Positions 28,083 to 40,093 are shown, numbered from the stretch's first letter. The stretch: 64,000 nt of DNA from Paulinella micropora (GCA_019918135.1 WBZZ01004613.1:53501-117500); one strand, 5' to 3'. Notes: generated by a model from the sequence alone, not told the origin. Translations and numbers: made by a program.

Positions 28083-29269
28083 CGCCCTCGAGGTTTTTGG
28101 CCGCTCATCGCTCAACCTTCGGTTTGCTTTCTTGACTAGATTTTTCCTCTAGTACCCTGCTAGGGACCATAGCGCCTTTACGGCCCTGACAGTCCTATCA
28201 TTAAATTCTGAATTCTGAAATTCTGCCTGGCAAGGGCGAAAAATCGACTAAATTTTTGCCTGAATGCAAAAAAAAGGGTAGATGTAGGAACAACAGACCG
28301 TCTATGAGCTATACCGCGCGCCTTGCTCGAGGTTGTTGGAGGGATCGACAGCTCTGCTAAGGGACTGTTTGTTTGGTGCAAGGGGCTTTGGCAAAACTCA
28401 GTCGTCTCGCAGCATTCTTTTCTGCCAGAAATCAGAGGCTCGAAATGGAGGGCAGCGAGGTTGGTGGTCGTGTTTGTTTGCTGTTCGACCTGGGACACAG
28501 CATGTTTTGAGCCAGAACGATAGTCTAGGTGTCTGTTGATGTCTGTACGCCATGACTAAGCAATTTCCTGGCTTGCCTATGTTTTTCTCGAGGCTGTATC
28601 ACAATCTGCTTGGTCTGTTGTTTGCGACTGACTGACCACCTTTCTCCTTGCGCTGTCTGCGTGCATTTCCCCACGTCCCACAGCATGCCATGCAACTACC
28701 CAGATCTAGCACAATAGCTTGCCCTAAGAATGATGTCTGCAACACGGCCCTGGTAGAGATGCACAGCTTCTCTGCTGCTGAGTTCTGCACATGTTGAATA
28801 GACAGTGCAAGCTTGCGTCCTTCCCCGTGCAACCACGCACACACAAACGTGTCAGATCGATAGAATAGACCCAGGAGACGTGTCTTGTCATGTACCTTGC
28901 GCCGGTTAGAGCTCCTCAGCACAGAAAGCAGCCCAAACTTGCACTCCAGATTTCTAGCCAGTAGACGCTTGGGCCAGTATCACACGTGATTGTCTTCCAC
29001 GCCCCCTCTAGACCACATCTCACGGCATGTTTTCAATGCCTGTACTTGGGCCATGCAACTGGTACCTTTCCAGCTACATCGGTTAGCTTTCTGGGGAGTG
29101 CCAGACGCGCTTCTAGACTATGGTGGGGTGCTGGACTTTCAAATTCATCCTCTTTACTCACTATTTTTGTCACACACGTGCGCTACACACAAACTAAATG
29201 CATGTTCTTTCATCCAGCAAAAAGGCAGATTGGCATATCATATTTGCAGCCCCCGCGGTGGATGTCTTT

Positions 29270-29530
29270 ATGCATGTGTGCATGTGTGTATGTATTATAT
29301 GTATTTGTGCGTGCATGACTCATGATGTATGTATCTATGCACGTATGCGTACGTATCATGTGTATGCATGCGTATGTATGTGTATTTCTGTGTATGCATG
29401 TGTGCATGTGTGCATTGTATGTGTTCTATGTGTTTGTACTTATGTATGCATGCATGTGTTCATGCTTGCATGCACGCATGCATGTATGTATGCTTGCAGT
29501 GAATTTATGTATGTGTATGTAATTGTAAGT
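29270..29530 (+). repeat. TG/ATGC-rich degenerate microsatellite
   Basis: Irregular TGTATG, TGCATG and TGTGCA units; the cysteine- and methionine-rich open frames across it are products of the repeat. Confidence 0.85.
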
Positions 29531-30399
29531 TTGTATGAATATATTTATGATGCGCCTCCTTTATGAATATATGTCATTGTGGACAAGATTGTATTCATCA
29601 CATGAACATGTGAATGTTAAATGGCGTAGTGAGTCTCTAAGCTCCACCTGAATATTGTATTTAATAAATATTGTCACATAATTTTGATTTTCTGCACTAG
29701 TATTGAAATTTTATCGAGAAGAATCTATGGCTGCCAGTTCAGTAAAACCCACAGAAGTGTAATCGTCAGAATTAAATAAAGTTTCTTGATTAGGCAGCAC
29801 AAGATAGTATAGTTTTATAAATACTAATGCTTAAAAATCGATATACTTATCGATATCGGTAATAATTTCAATACAGGTAGTGTGACGCCGCACATGGCAT
29901 TAATACCGATAGCTACGATCAAATAGGATTATTAAAAGAGCCTATCAACCTATGATCAATCATTCAATATCAAATATTACAGACACGTTAGCTGTATAAA
30001 GTACGCTGTGGCCACCCTTGACATTTGACACAAATGTTTTTTTTTTTTTTTTTTTTTTCTCCCCTCAGAAACTTAGAAATTTAATTATTAGTGTGTTGAA
30101 CTTGTTTTTTTTTCTTTTTTTTCTTTTTTCTTTTTTCTTTTCTTTTCTTTTTTTTTCTCCACTGATCGACTCAGTTTAATATTAATAATTGAAGCCTCCG
30201 ACCATCTATTCATACATACATAAATGCAGTAAATAAATACATACATACCCTACATATCCTACACACATAAATGCGTGCACATATATACATACGCACACTG
30301 CAACGACGGTACATACAAACAATGTATTTACGAACAAGCATGCATACTTACACTGCATTCATTCATGCGTACAATATACATACATGCATGCATGCATGC

Positions 30400-30716
30400 A
30401 TGCCTTCCATGTCACGGATTGAACTCGGGACATGTACAAGAATATATTAATACAGCAAAAGATGTTCATTCCTACGTCTGCAAAGTCGTTCCGAGCACGT
30501 AGTTTTGCAATGGGTACACCAACCATCACAAAGACTAGTAGGGCCCGTACTTAATCCGAGCCAATGCCACGTTGGCCCGGGTGACAGGCACTCAAGCATA
30601 CGTTGTCGTGAGATGGAATGAGAGAGAGAGAGAGAGAGAGAGACATTGAGACATATCTTGAGAGAAGGAAAGAAAAGAAAGAGAGAAATGAGAGAGAGAG
30701 AGAGATTGAGAGAAAT

Positions 30717-30755
<39 letters not shown>

Positions 30756-31111
30756 GAAAAAGCAACAGAGAGACGGAGAGAAAGAGATGCAGAGAAAAGT
30801 TTATACATATATATATACAGTACATATAAATGATGCATAATGTAGTAAGTAAAAAAATTAAAACGTGCAAGCCGGCAAATAAAAAGCCTCCCTCTCATAT
30901 GCATTTATCTCAAAACCGTAGAACAAACCTTTGTGCATACGCCTTTCATGTTACGGATTGAACTCGGGGCGTGACATGTACAAGATTATACATCACTGAA
31001 AAGATGTTCATTCCTACGTCTGCAAAGTCGTTCCGAGCACGTAGCTTTGCAATGGGTACACCAACCATCACAAAGACTAGGGCCCGTACTTGATCAATGC
31101 CACGTTGGACA
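30400..31111 (+). repeat. Pair of ~170-bp direct repeats flanking a GA microsatellite
   Basis: About 30400-30578 and 30941-31111 share long identical blocks (GGATTGAACTCGGG, GATGTTCATTCCTACGTCTG, CAATGGGTACACCAACCATC) with small indels. Between them is a (GA)n tract at about 30620-30790 and a unique stretch. The arrangement could be a segmental duplication or two members of a short interspersed family. Confidence 0.85.
30620..30790 (+). repeat. (GA)n microsatellite
   Basis: GAGAGA runs interrupted by AAATGAGA and AGAAAG. Open frames on both strands (Arg/Glu or Ser/Leu rich) come from the repeat. Confidence 0.95.
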
Positions 31112-31198
31112 GGCCGCACTCTTGGCAATAGAAAAGATTAAAAAGGCGGGGGAAAAATCAAACAAATGCGGCTTTTTCACCGCTCACCAAAGGTGAAA

Positions 31199-31476
31199 AT
31201 ATTGCTGTTGACATTCAAGACAAAAAAAAATTAGTTTTCAGTTTTTGTGTCAGATTTTCATTTTTGTGACAGTTTTTCATTTTTGTGAAAAATTTTAAAT
31301 TTTCCCATTCAACGGTAATATTTTGCGAAAATTTACTATGCTTTGCGGACGAATGTAGCCGTTAATTTGAAAAATTTAAATTTCCAACCAAAATCAAAAT
31401 TCCAACCAAAATTCAAAATCTGACACAAAAACTAAAAACCAATTTTTTTTGTTGTCTTGAATGTCAACAGCAATAC
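31199..31476. repeat. Foldback (inverted-repeat) element
   Basis: The left arm starts ATTGCTGTTGACATTCAAGA and the right arm ends TCTTGAATGTCAACAGCAAT. Complementarity continues inward through a TTTTTGTGTCAGATTTT segment, about 65 bp per arm, around an AT-rich centre. It has no coding capacity and resembles a miniature inverted-repeat element. Confidence 0.8.
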
Positions 31477-31609
31477 TAAATTTTGTTTGAAGTTGCACAC
31501 TTCCTGACTACTTTTCCTGATTTGAAGTTATCGCGGGCACGTTCTTTTCCTGATTTCTTATCGCGGGCCGAACGTACAATTGAAACTTTCAAGGACCAGT
31601 ATAACCGTT

Positions 31610-31780
31610 TAAAGTTTTTACCTTGAAACATGAAAAAAAAATCAATTTCACTGTTTCAAGGTACAGAAATCAATACCTTGAGGCTTAAAAAAAAAATTAA
31701 TTTCAAGGAATAAAAATCACTACCTTGAGGCTGTTCAAGATAAAGAAATCAATACCTTGAGGCTTTGAGTTCAAAGCATA
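31610..31780 (+). repeat. Short tandem-like repeats with CCTTGAGGCT units
   Basis: The string AAATCAATACCTTGAGGCT or a close variant occurs three times within about 120 bp, along with related TACCTTGAAACA and TTTCAAGG pieces and A-runs. An internal repeat of unknown origin. Confidence 0.7.
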
Positions 31781-32234
31781 CCTTGACCGTTTCCTGAGGG
31801 TATATCTTGAATAAACGCGGCGGGCTCAGTGTAGTGAAAGGACAGGCGGTCACAGTGGCTGTGTGCAATCTGGCTTCTTACGGAGTCTTCCGGCGAATCA
31901 AGGCGTTGAACCGCAGTGAAAGGTAGGGTAAGGTCTGTGAGTGACAGATTTATATTAATACTAATCAACGGAGTTCGCACAACAAGGCTCGATAACTTGA
32001 TCTGTTAGACCAATCAGTATAACTTGGCTTAATATATATAAAAGTGACCGACCGGAACTCACTACTAACCGCATCTGCAGTAACAAAGCTTTAATAACGC
32101 GCCAAACCAACAAAGAGCGCCTAGTAATATGACTGGCAGATATAAGTAATATCACTAACGACATCGTTACTCTTAGTAGTACGGCCGGTCCATTCTAGTA
32201 TTAACTATTAATAATTTGATTATTAGTTCTAACA

Positions 32235-32425
32235 GAAGAAGAAGAAGAAGAAGAAGAAGAAGAAGAAGAAGAAGAAGAAGAAGAAGAAGAAGAAGAAGAA
32301 GATGGAAAGGGAATAGGAACAGGAGATGAAGATGAGGATGAAACTGAAGATGAGGGAGATAATGAAGAAGAAGATCGGAGAGGAGGAGGAGGAGAAGAAG
32401 AAGAAGAAGAAGAAGAAGAAGTTCA
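32235..32425 (+). repeat. (GAA)n microsatellite, two blocks
   Basis: A pure GAA block at about 32235-32301 and a second at about 32393-32420, separated by GATGAAGAT-type degenerate sequence. Poly-Phe and poly-Lys frames across it are repeat artefacts. Confidence 0.95.
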
Positions 32426-32980
32426 AGGACTGGCGGGAATCGTTCTCATTGTTCATAAATTCATTGTTCTGCAAAATTACTACCGGTGGTAGGGGGACGC
32501 TCCGGTTGCCGGTTGTTAACTGTAGCAATTGCGGAGGCAATTGTCCATTAATTCCTGCCCTAGTTGCGTTTCATTCTCAGTTCTTTCGTTCTTTCGATCT
32601 TTCTTTTTCTTTAAATGTCTGATTTCTTTGTGTACATTCATAAAAACACTGTCCCTGGATGAATGTTGTGTATGCATCCATATGTGCCCGTATGCTGTGC
32701 AAAAATATATTTGCAACATGCGGACGATGTTAATACTAGATTGTTGATAAATACATTCCAAGTTCTCACCATTTTCTGCAGTCTGTGTTCTTTCTCCAAA
32801 CTTTGTCTTTCTTGGCTTTCTGCGCTTCTTTCACTGTCCTTTCTGCTTTGGTTTTCCACTTTTTTTACCACTGGCTGTCGAGCCTCTGACAAGCGGTCAT
32901 TACTTCGGTCCACAACATTTTTGGGCTCACGGCCTTCGTCGTGGCCTCAAAGACGCTCATCTCCAAAAAGTTCAAGTGCT

Positions 32981-34775
32981 TTACCTTGTCGAAGGTTTTG
33001 CAGTCTTGCATGAGCAGTGTGAGCTTATTTTGTTGTAGACGTGCAAAGCACTGAGGAAATATAGGAGTATGGCTTTGTGGTTATAAAAGAGAGTGTACTG
33101 GGTGCCCACATTTGTTAAGACAGATGCAAGCTGAGTGACAGAATGCAACTGCTCCGATACTAAGTCGAAAATTTCAAACCCAATCAATGTGCCCGTGCAC
33201 AAGTGTTGGTATCCACTTGCCTTAAAGTATCGAATGAGGGCAGCAATGGCCAGAGTACAACTCATCTCTGCATGTCCACCTTTCCTTGCTAGCTCCTCTC
33301 CTCTGTACTTCTCGTAAGTTATACGATCAAAACCAGCTCCAAGGAGGGATCGATCACAGAGATGTTCTAGGACTTCATACTCCTGCTCCACCTCACACTG
33401 GTTTTGCTGGAAGCATCTGTCCATCTCATTGAACTTAGTCATGAGGGTCTTCTCTGTGTCAGCCTCATTGGCAGTGATAGCATAGAGTTTAAGGCCCCCT
33501 CCCCCAATTTTGATTTTAGCTAGGCTGCCTGCAGCGCCTGCTTTTTCTTCTGGGAGTCAGTCAAGTTAATTACTGTTCCTCCCCCTTGGGGTCCTCCTCC
33601 TGTGGGTCCTCCTCCTGCTTTCTTGGGAGCTGGGTTAGATGTGGTAGGTGGAGCCGTTGGCTGTGGAGCCACCCGTGCTACTGCCATCGCCACAGCTATC
33701 TTCTCCTTCTGCTCCTTCTCCTCTTTCTGTCTCGTCTCTTCTTCTTTCACCTGTCGTGCTAGATGAGTCACGAACTGTGAAAGCCCTGTGGCACTAGAGA
33801 GAAAGTGTGCCTTTTCTCTCATGGAAGACTTATCAGCTCTGTTATTATTTGGTATTGTTGTGAGAGGGCCTTGAATGAGAGTGTGATTCTTCGTGTGGGC
33901 CCATTGTTTCCATGTTGGTTTTTGCTCCTTCCCCTCAAAGAGGCCTTTATGGAGTTGTGTGAGGCGTTCAAGCACCTGACAAGACTGGTCAACCTCCTCG
34001 TAAACAGGATGTTGCCTTGTGTTGTCTTTCAGTGCTTCGTACATTTCGTTGTAAGCCCGTGTGAAGGCAGTTACAAAAGCCTCAAGGGCAAACTCAATGC
34101 CACTTTGGTTTCTACCTTCGAACTTTCTTTCTAGATTCTTGATATCAGTGGGGACACCACAGACAGACAGCCATGCTGCAGTTGTGCGTTTATTTTTCCA
34201 CTGTATGGTTGTGCGTTCATGAAATTCCGCAACGAGCACAGCAGCGTAGAGTGTTGCAGATATGTCGTATATGTCGCACAGTGTAAGAGTGTCGCCATAC
34301 TTGATATCCTGCAATGGCACTCTTTCGTGCTCAAACCTCACTTTTTTGAAGAGAGGCTTCGCAAGGCCGGGAATTTCGATCAGGAGGTTGCTTTGACCTT
34401 GTCCTGGTCTATTCCTTTTCTCGTAAGGAATGTAGATGTGTATTTTATAATAGGTTGGGTAGTTAAGGAAGAAGGACTCTTCATCATCATATGTAGCCAA
34501 CTGTTCCCATGTATTTGGGATATTCTGGCCAACATCCTCCATCTCTCTCTCTGCCTCTGTCAGTGGAGAGCCTCCAGTCTGACCTGCACTCGCTTCTTGT
34601 GCATTACCCCCCCCCCCCCTGTCGACTCTACATCGGCTGTATACGTATAGTCCTCTCTCTCCTCTCCGTCTCTATTCCCCCTCTCTTCTGAGTACTGAGT
34701 CTCCTGCTCCTCTCCTCCCTCACTAGGACCATAATCAGTTGGTGTCACACCAGCCTGCTCATTCTCGTCTTCCAT
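32981..34775 (-). CDS. Unrecognised gene, probably one protein broken into three frames
   Basis: Three minus-strand frames follow each other: 34775-34560 (acidic start MEDENEQAGVTPTDYGPSEG), 34542-33520 (340 residues; PTYYKIHIYIPYEKRNRPGQ, a Lys/Glu coiled coil, and a Pro/Gly-rich end) and about 33519-32981 (RKGGHAEMSCTLAIAALIRY onward). The first join falls on a 13-base C run (34607-34619), where open sequence in the second phase extends upstream without a stop, so a homopolymer error is likely. The second join could be a frameshift or intron. Further in-phase sequence resumes near 32950. I recognise no domain. It is not part of the Polinton set and may be a host or other transposon gene. 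Confidence 0.5.
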
Positions 34776-34795
34776 CTTATGTTATGAGAGTCACG

Positions 34796-34796
<1 letters not shown>

Positions 34797-34836
<40 letters not shown>
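34797..34836 (+). repeat. Poly-T tract
   Basis: About 38 consecutive T, lying just upstream of the minus-strand gene start at 34775, where it reads as poly-A. Confidence 0.95.
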
Positions 34837-35299
34837 CCTCTGTTATAACTAGTTTTATTCTTATCACGCTGTGCAACCTTTCTCCTTCTTCCTTTTCTCT
34901 GTTGAAATAGTTATGGGGCGTCAGGCCCTACACAGAGATAACGATGGTTTGGTCAAAAGAGCTGTTTTGTAGAAGTCAGTCTGTCGTCGGACAGTGCTTC
35001 AATATTTGTCTTGCTCTTGTGTGAGAGATGTGTAATCTCCTCTGGTTTCTGCAGAAAAAATGTAAGGAAAATGGTTCAGAACAGAGAGTGGGAGTGCTTT
35101 GCTCATTTTTCCTCTGTCTGTGTGTTTGTCTGATGTTTGTTTCGCACTTGTCCTACTTGGCTTTATGCAAGCAGCAAGAGGGAGCGGAGTAGGTGTGGTC
35201 TGGTGTCTTGTAGAAGAGCACACAGAAACCAAATGTGCGCAAGGGCTAAAGGTTATGCCAGCTTGTGACAAATTGATTGCTTGTTTGTAGGTTTTTTGT

Positions 35300-35640
35300 T
35301 TGAGGATGAGTAGGAGTGTTTGTTTTCGTCTGATGTCTGTGCGACAGATCAGCGAAAAATAAATTTGTGCTTATCTGATGTCTGTACGACAGATCAGAAA
35401 AGAAATCAGCCTTTAGCTATGGACTCCAAATGCACTATCCCCAACGATAGCTCAATGGAAGAGTAAGTTGGTAATATAACCAAACACAGTCCTCAAAAGG
35501 AGAATGATGTCTCGTTATATTAGCTCAGTGACGCAAAGACAAAAAGCCGCCAAAAGACCAGGATCAAATTGGCATTTCAGACGTGTCCGGCCAGACGAAA
35601 TCTATAAATAAGTTTTTTACCTGATAATTCGGGGGGTGAT
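35300..35640 (+). repeat. Dispersed repeat, unit 2
   Basis: Related to 6360-6715, same orientation, with the same order of conserved blocks ending CGGGGGGTGATG. It also carries an internal duplicated CTGATGTCTGTxCGACAGATCAG motif that reads as an imperfect palindrome. Confidence 0.7.
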
Positions 35641-36473
35641 GTCCACAAAACCATGGAACTCGAAGAAGATGAGGCTGTACACTGCGAACAGGACAAGCAC
35701 TACCTGCATGGACAGTTGTACGTGCCCAATTCGTCGTCTTCCTCCGGTACCGCACCTCTGTGTTCGATCGTTTGCTTCCTACGTCCTCAACGGCTGTGTC
35801 AAAAACGACAGCTTCTGCATTCATGTGCACTTCTGCAACGACGCGTGCCACACCAAGTGGCACAACAAATCAGGCTGCACTTCTTGCCCCTACTCAGCAG
35901 GCTTCGGAGTAACTTTTCAGGGTGTTTCACGGGAGTCAATCCCATTCATGCATAAAAGTTGCTTGGAAATGATTAAATTGAACTTTTTTACTCTAGTTTT
36001 TTTTTGCACATGTTTAAACCTGCACCCGGCGTAGCTTCCTGCCCCTCATCCTTATTCCGACCCCTGTGTGAGTGGTTTGGGCTGCCCACATGTCTGACTT
36101 TTATGCATAAAAGTGCTACTTGGAGCAATTCCAAACCTTTCATGGCTTGTGTCAAACTGCTCAAACCTACTTTGCGCCACCCTTGTTCTTGTGGTCACCG
36201 GTTTGTCTAGGCTTTTCTGCTAGCGATTACATATATTTTTGCATGTAAAAACATGCATTTTAGTACTAGTGGTACTTCTGCGTGACCAAGTTTTTGTGCT
36301 GGAGTGTACGTGCTCTTTACAATCTAGACACTCGAGCTCTAACGTTAATGTTTGGTTTGGTGCGTGGGCGCTAGCGCTGGTTAGTTTTCTTTGAACAAGA
36401 TTTTCTTTCATTCAGTACCCGGTGCGCTTCGCGCCTTCGCCGTGACGTTAGGCGCTTTAAATTTTGCGTCGAC

Positions 36474-36650
36474 GTCACTTTTTCTCATTAGTGCCACTAA
36501 ATGTTTTCATTCTGTGCGTTTCGCGCTTGTTGCGAAAATTTTCATTAGTCATCCGAAGTTCTAGTCACTTTTTCTCATTAGTGCCACTAAATGTTTTCAT
36601 TCTGTGCGTTTCGCGCTTTTTGCGAAAATTTTTATTAGTCATTCTGGTTG
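36474..36650 (+). repeat. 90-bp tandem duplication
   Basis: GTCACTTTTTCTCATTAGTG begins at 36474 and again at 36564. The two units are nearly identical through GCGAAAATTTTxATTAGTCAT. Confidence 0.92.
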
Positions 36651-37009
36651 TTAGTGGCACTCCGTTGGACACCCAGCTGTGTCCAACTAGTCTAAGCGAC
36701 GCTTTTCGCTACGGATGCGCAGTTGCCGTTTGGATCGACGCTTTTAGGTATCTAACGGTTTTTTACAACCCACTTTTTTTGGGTACCGGATGGGATAATT
36801 GACGCAGCCCGGTGCAGCCAACATCCGCAAAATACTGTAAATTTTTTCCAACCGTTTTTTTTTGGGGGGGGGGGACCGCGTGAACCCGGTTGACCCCTAA
36901 ACCTCTCATACAAATCGTGAGCTCAAGAAGCTATTGATTTATTTAGATGGTGACCTACTTCTCAAATTGTCAAGAATAATGAAAAATTAAATTATTAACA
37001 TATTAAAAT

Positions 37010-37260
37010 ATTAGAATAAATAGATTGAAAGTATTAAAATAAAATAAAATAAAATAAAAAAATAAAAAGTAAAAAAATAAAATAAAGTAAAATAAAATGA
37101 TAAAAAGGTAATCATTATATATATATATAATAATAATATATATCTTCATTATATTTATATATATATGTATATTATATATATAATAAATATATATATGTAT
37201 TATATGTATATATATATAATGAATATATAATATATATAGGTACTTATATATATGTATATA
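37010..37260 (+). repeat. AT-rich low-complexity tract
   Basis: AATAAAATAAAAT and TATATATA repeats with almost no G or C. No gene. Confidence 0.9.
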
Positions 37261-37605
37261 TAAGAAGGTAAGTACCTTTTTTTGGGGGTCATTTTTCAAG
37301 AAAAATGCCCCGCCAAAAAAAAGGTTATTCAATCCCAAATCGTCATTTTTTAACATCATAAGAAATCATAAAGAAATCGAATATAAATCTAAAAGGAAGC
37401 GAAAAGGAAGAGAGAACCTTAGCAGTAGCCATCGCCCACCTCCATTGCGAAGAAAAACCAACCTACCATCACACATACTGTATGAGGTAGGGTTTTTTAA
37501 GTCTCCCACGACTTTATATTTTTTCCACTATTTCAATTTTCGCTCACGAGGAGGCATATTGAACTTTTCACTCCGAGGAGGCATAAAAAAATCAATTAAC
37601 TGACC

Positions 37606-38070
37606 TCACCGTAATGCCCTGTTCATGTTCGGGCTACCCTCATCTAATCCATTAATCATTAAACATGCTTTCGTAAAGGAAGTGCCACTCTCAATGAGTG
37701 CTTCAATCTTTTCAATCTCTTCGGTTTCAATCGTTCCTCTATTCTGCTTCTTCCAGTGTTTCATCAATCTTCTTTCATCTTCAATCTGTCTCAATCTCTT
37801 CTTTCTTCTTCGGTCTTTCATCAAGTCTTCTTCAATCTCGTCTTTCTCAGATTTCTTCTTAATCAAAATTTCGTCAATCGCTCCAAGTTGTTCTTTCTTC
37901 TTCTCCAATTCCTTCTTCATCTCCTCAATAATCTTTTCATCCTTCTCAATCTCTTTCATCGCTTTTATTTTCATTTCATTCAGTCTTTTCGGAGAATATT
38001 TTCCTTCATCAAATTGTTCCATCCAATCATCTTTTCCCTTTACGAAATCTGGAATAAGGTTAATTGACAT
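37606..38070 (-). CDS. TIR-proximal coiled-coil protein, copy 3
   Basis: An intact 154-residue protein, start MSINLIPDFVKGKDDWMEQF. A long coiled coil follows (EKDEKIIEEMKKELEKKKEQ) and a C-terminal segment ALIESGTSFTKACLMING, NMNRALR. Comparable in design, start and position to 26733-27264 of copy 2. It is divergent from the next gene across about 290 bp (38071-38359), which holds A-rich runs and a GCGACA motif. Function unknown. Confidence 0.75.
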   Translation of the reverse strand: MSINLIPDFVKGKDDWMEQFDEGKYSPKRLNEMKIKAMKEIEKDEKIIEEMKKELEKKKEQLGAIDEILIKKKSEKDEIEEDLMKDRRRKKRLRQIEDERRLMKHWKKQNRGTIETEEIEKIEALIESGTSFTKACLMINGLDEGSPNMNRALR

Positions 38071-38359
38071 AATATGAGGGGGGTTTTTTTGCTCACGAGT
38101 GAGGTCCGCGACAAAAAGACGAAAAACGAAGCGAGAAAAAAAAAAGCGGCTACAGTTCTACAAAATTCGTAGATTTGTAGCAAAAAATAAAAAAAAACGC
38201 CAATTTCGCCCGCAATTTTCGATAAAAATTATTGCGTTGACCATTTCGGCCTGAATGTTCCCTAAATAAAAAAGGAAATTGCTAAAAAACTGACAACCAA
38301 AACCAAAACTTAGGCTTGTCGGTCTCATTCCCTCAAAATCTCCAGAGTTGAGAAGCGGG

Positions 38360-38853
38360 ATGGACGATTTATCAGCCGCCTTGGAAGGCGTGAAGTTTGG
38401 CGAACCAGCCGAAGCTCAACCCGCCCCAGCTCAACCCGCCCCAGCTCAACCCGCCCCAGCTCAACCCGCCCCAGCTCAACCCGCCCCAGCTCAACCCGCC
38501 CTACAACCATTTCATCCGCCAGTCGGTTGGTCTTTTCTTGAACAAGTTCAAGAAGAAAAGGAAGAAGATGAATTCATTGTTCAGGTTCACGAGAGTTTTC
38601 TTCGAGCTAACAAAGAAGTAAGTTGAGTCGTGATGGTGGCGAGTTCAAAAACTGAGAAGGATTAGTGTTTCGTGCAGTGGGAATTGACAGAGGAATTAGA
38701 AACCCGATTCGTCAGAGATTTTTTTGGGTGGAAGACCATGATAATGAGATTACGGTTTTTCCATCTCTGACATCCATCCATAAACATTTCAAGGACAATA
38801 TGGAGTCAATCAATTTTATTTTACCGATAGCTGGACAATGGAGACGACGTTAG
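38360..38853 (+). pseudogene. TIR-proximal protein with Pro-Ala repeats, copy 3, broken or spliced
   Basis: From ATG 38360 (MDDLSAALEGVKFGEPAEAQ), six 15-bp units encode Pro-Ala-Pro-Ala-Gln repeats (about 38418-38505). FHPPVGWSFLEQVQEEKEED follows and then a stop. A later phase contains GIDRGIRNPIRQRFFWVEDH and EITVFPSLTSIHKHFKDN, homologous to exon 2 of 27392-27877. A perfect 5' splice consensus (GAA|GTAAGTTGAG) lies at 38618 and a candidate acceptor TCGTGCAG at 38677, but the phases do not match as sequenced. It is either an intron plus an indel, or a simple frameshift. Confidence 0.55.
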
Positions 38854-38872
38854 TGGGAATGTACAACGAACT

Positions 38873-39836
38873 TCATAAATCTAATATTACTTTTGCTTTT
38901 CGCTCTCTTTTGCTTGTCCGGACATTTCCCTCATCAATGTCTTCTCTCTTTAATTGTTCTTTTGTTTTTTTCTCCTTTGTTATTTCTTTTACTTGTTCTT
39001 TTATTTGTTTTTCTTCGTCTACCGGTTTGTCGAACTGAGTCTTTAATAATTCCCGGGGGCTTACTAGCTCATCCGAATTTAATATCAACTTGAAACCGGA
39101 ACGCCCCACGACGGTATAAATCTGTTTACTGTATTGTTTTCCCTCTTTAGCTCCTTTATACCTTATCGCCTTTTTCAAATTCGTCAATCAAACCGTCCCG
39201 TTGAATACGTTGCTTATTTTTATTTACACCTTTAAATACATCTATCGGTCTAGCTTGAATTGTTCTATGATGACGCATATTATAAGCGTCCACCATATCG
39301 TCAATATAAGTCAGCCAGTCAAAATTGCCGTTAGTTTCAAATAAAATGTCAAGCCATCTCCGTATTGTTCTTATAACCCGGTCAACGATTGCAAGCGCTC
39401 GGTGGTCTCCTATTTCAACAGTCCGGTGTTTGACGTTGTTGTCTCTGAAATAATCCTTCAAGACTCCTTTGTATTCACTTCCGCTGTCGGTTGTAATGGA
39501 TTCCGGAGTGTACGGTATGAATTTTAAAGTTAAATAAACTTCCTTAGCCGTTTTGTTTTTAAGTGGTTTAATAATTAAAAATCTGCTGTGTGTGTCTATT
39601 CAAAACAACATCCATGCATAGCCTTTATTACCTTTCTTGTCTTTTAGTTTTGACATATCGGTGAGGTCTACGAAAACTTGTTTAAGTGGTTTATCAGACC
39701 ACATCGTATTCCATTTATCCGTCGGTAATCTCTTCTGATAGTGGATTTCTAATGCTTGTTGTTCCTTTCTTTCATCATCATCCTCCACAACTTCATCAGT
39801 ACTATTTTGTGTATTTCCTGTATGTTTGTTGTCCAT
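38873..39836 (-). pseudogene. Retroviral-type (rve) integrase, copy 3, broken
   Basis: The start MDNKHTGNTQNSTDEVVEDD at 39836. A TGA at the position where copy 2 has Trp (AWML-F/V-W-ID) is followed in the same phase by IDTHSRFLIIKPLKNKTAKE and TDSGSEYKG. Then HRALAIVDRVIRTIRRWLD keeps Asp as the third catalytic residue, 34 residues after the second. A frameshift near 39180 precedes the basic tail (VGRSGFKLILNSDELVSPRE). Coding capacity is otherwise complete. Next to it, end to end, is the Cys-rich gene 39837-40093. Confidence 0.85.
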
Positions 39837-40093
39837 CTAATACTTAATGACACCTAATGCTTTATCTCTATATATTAATCTTTCTTTTTTTTCTAGTTCA
39901 AAACAATAATTAGAACAAAACTCGTAAGTATAAAATCGGTCAAATGTATCATCAATTGCTGTAATCTGTCTGTTAGCTAAACACAGTGTTAATCCACACA
40001 CATAACAGCTATTGAAGTCATACTCAAAACGATTATATAGATAGTCGGTAATGTGAAAATGGACATCGAGCGGTAAATTTTTATAAGGTCCAT
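39837..40093 (-). pseudogene. Small protein with FCS-type zinc-finger pattern, start frame broken
   Basis: One phase gives 84 codons (GPYKNLPLDVHFHITDYLYN, SCYVCGLTLC, FCSNYCFELEKKERLIYR). It carries Cys-X2-Cys and Phe-Cys-Ser-X2-Cys pairs like an FCS/MYM zinc finger. No ATG exists in this phase, whereas an ATG at 40093 in the adjacent phase sits exactly at its head, so one base is probably missing near 40091. It occupies the same slot as the DUF5754-like gene of copy 2 and touches the integrase gene without a gap. Confidence 0.5.

Larger units (their letters stand above)
28083..32980. other. Host flank: simple repeats, no supported gene
   Basis: Mostly microsatellites and short interspersed repeats, annotated separately. 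Open frames in 28178-28922 are under 125 codons, overlap in several phases and show no recognisable domain. AT-rich unique sequence lies around 29560-30030 and 31500-31960. Confidence 0.6.
34837..37489. other. Host flank before copy 3, repeats only
   Basis: It contains the second dispersed-repeat unit, a 90-bp tandem duplication and an AT-rich tract, annotated separately. Frames in 35564-36210 are short and overlapping; I support no gene here. Confidence 0.6.

Noticed and set aside
29198-29566. A Cys/Met-rich 122-residue peptide resembling a secreted toxin-like pattern
   Set aside because: It is encoded by TGTATG/TGCATG microsatellite sequence; the Cys periodicity follows the repeat.
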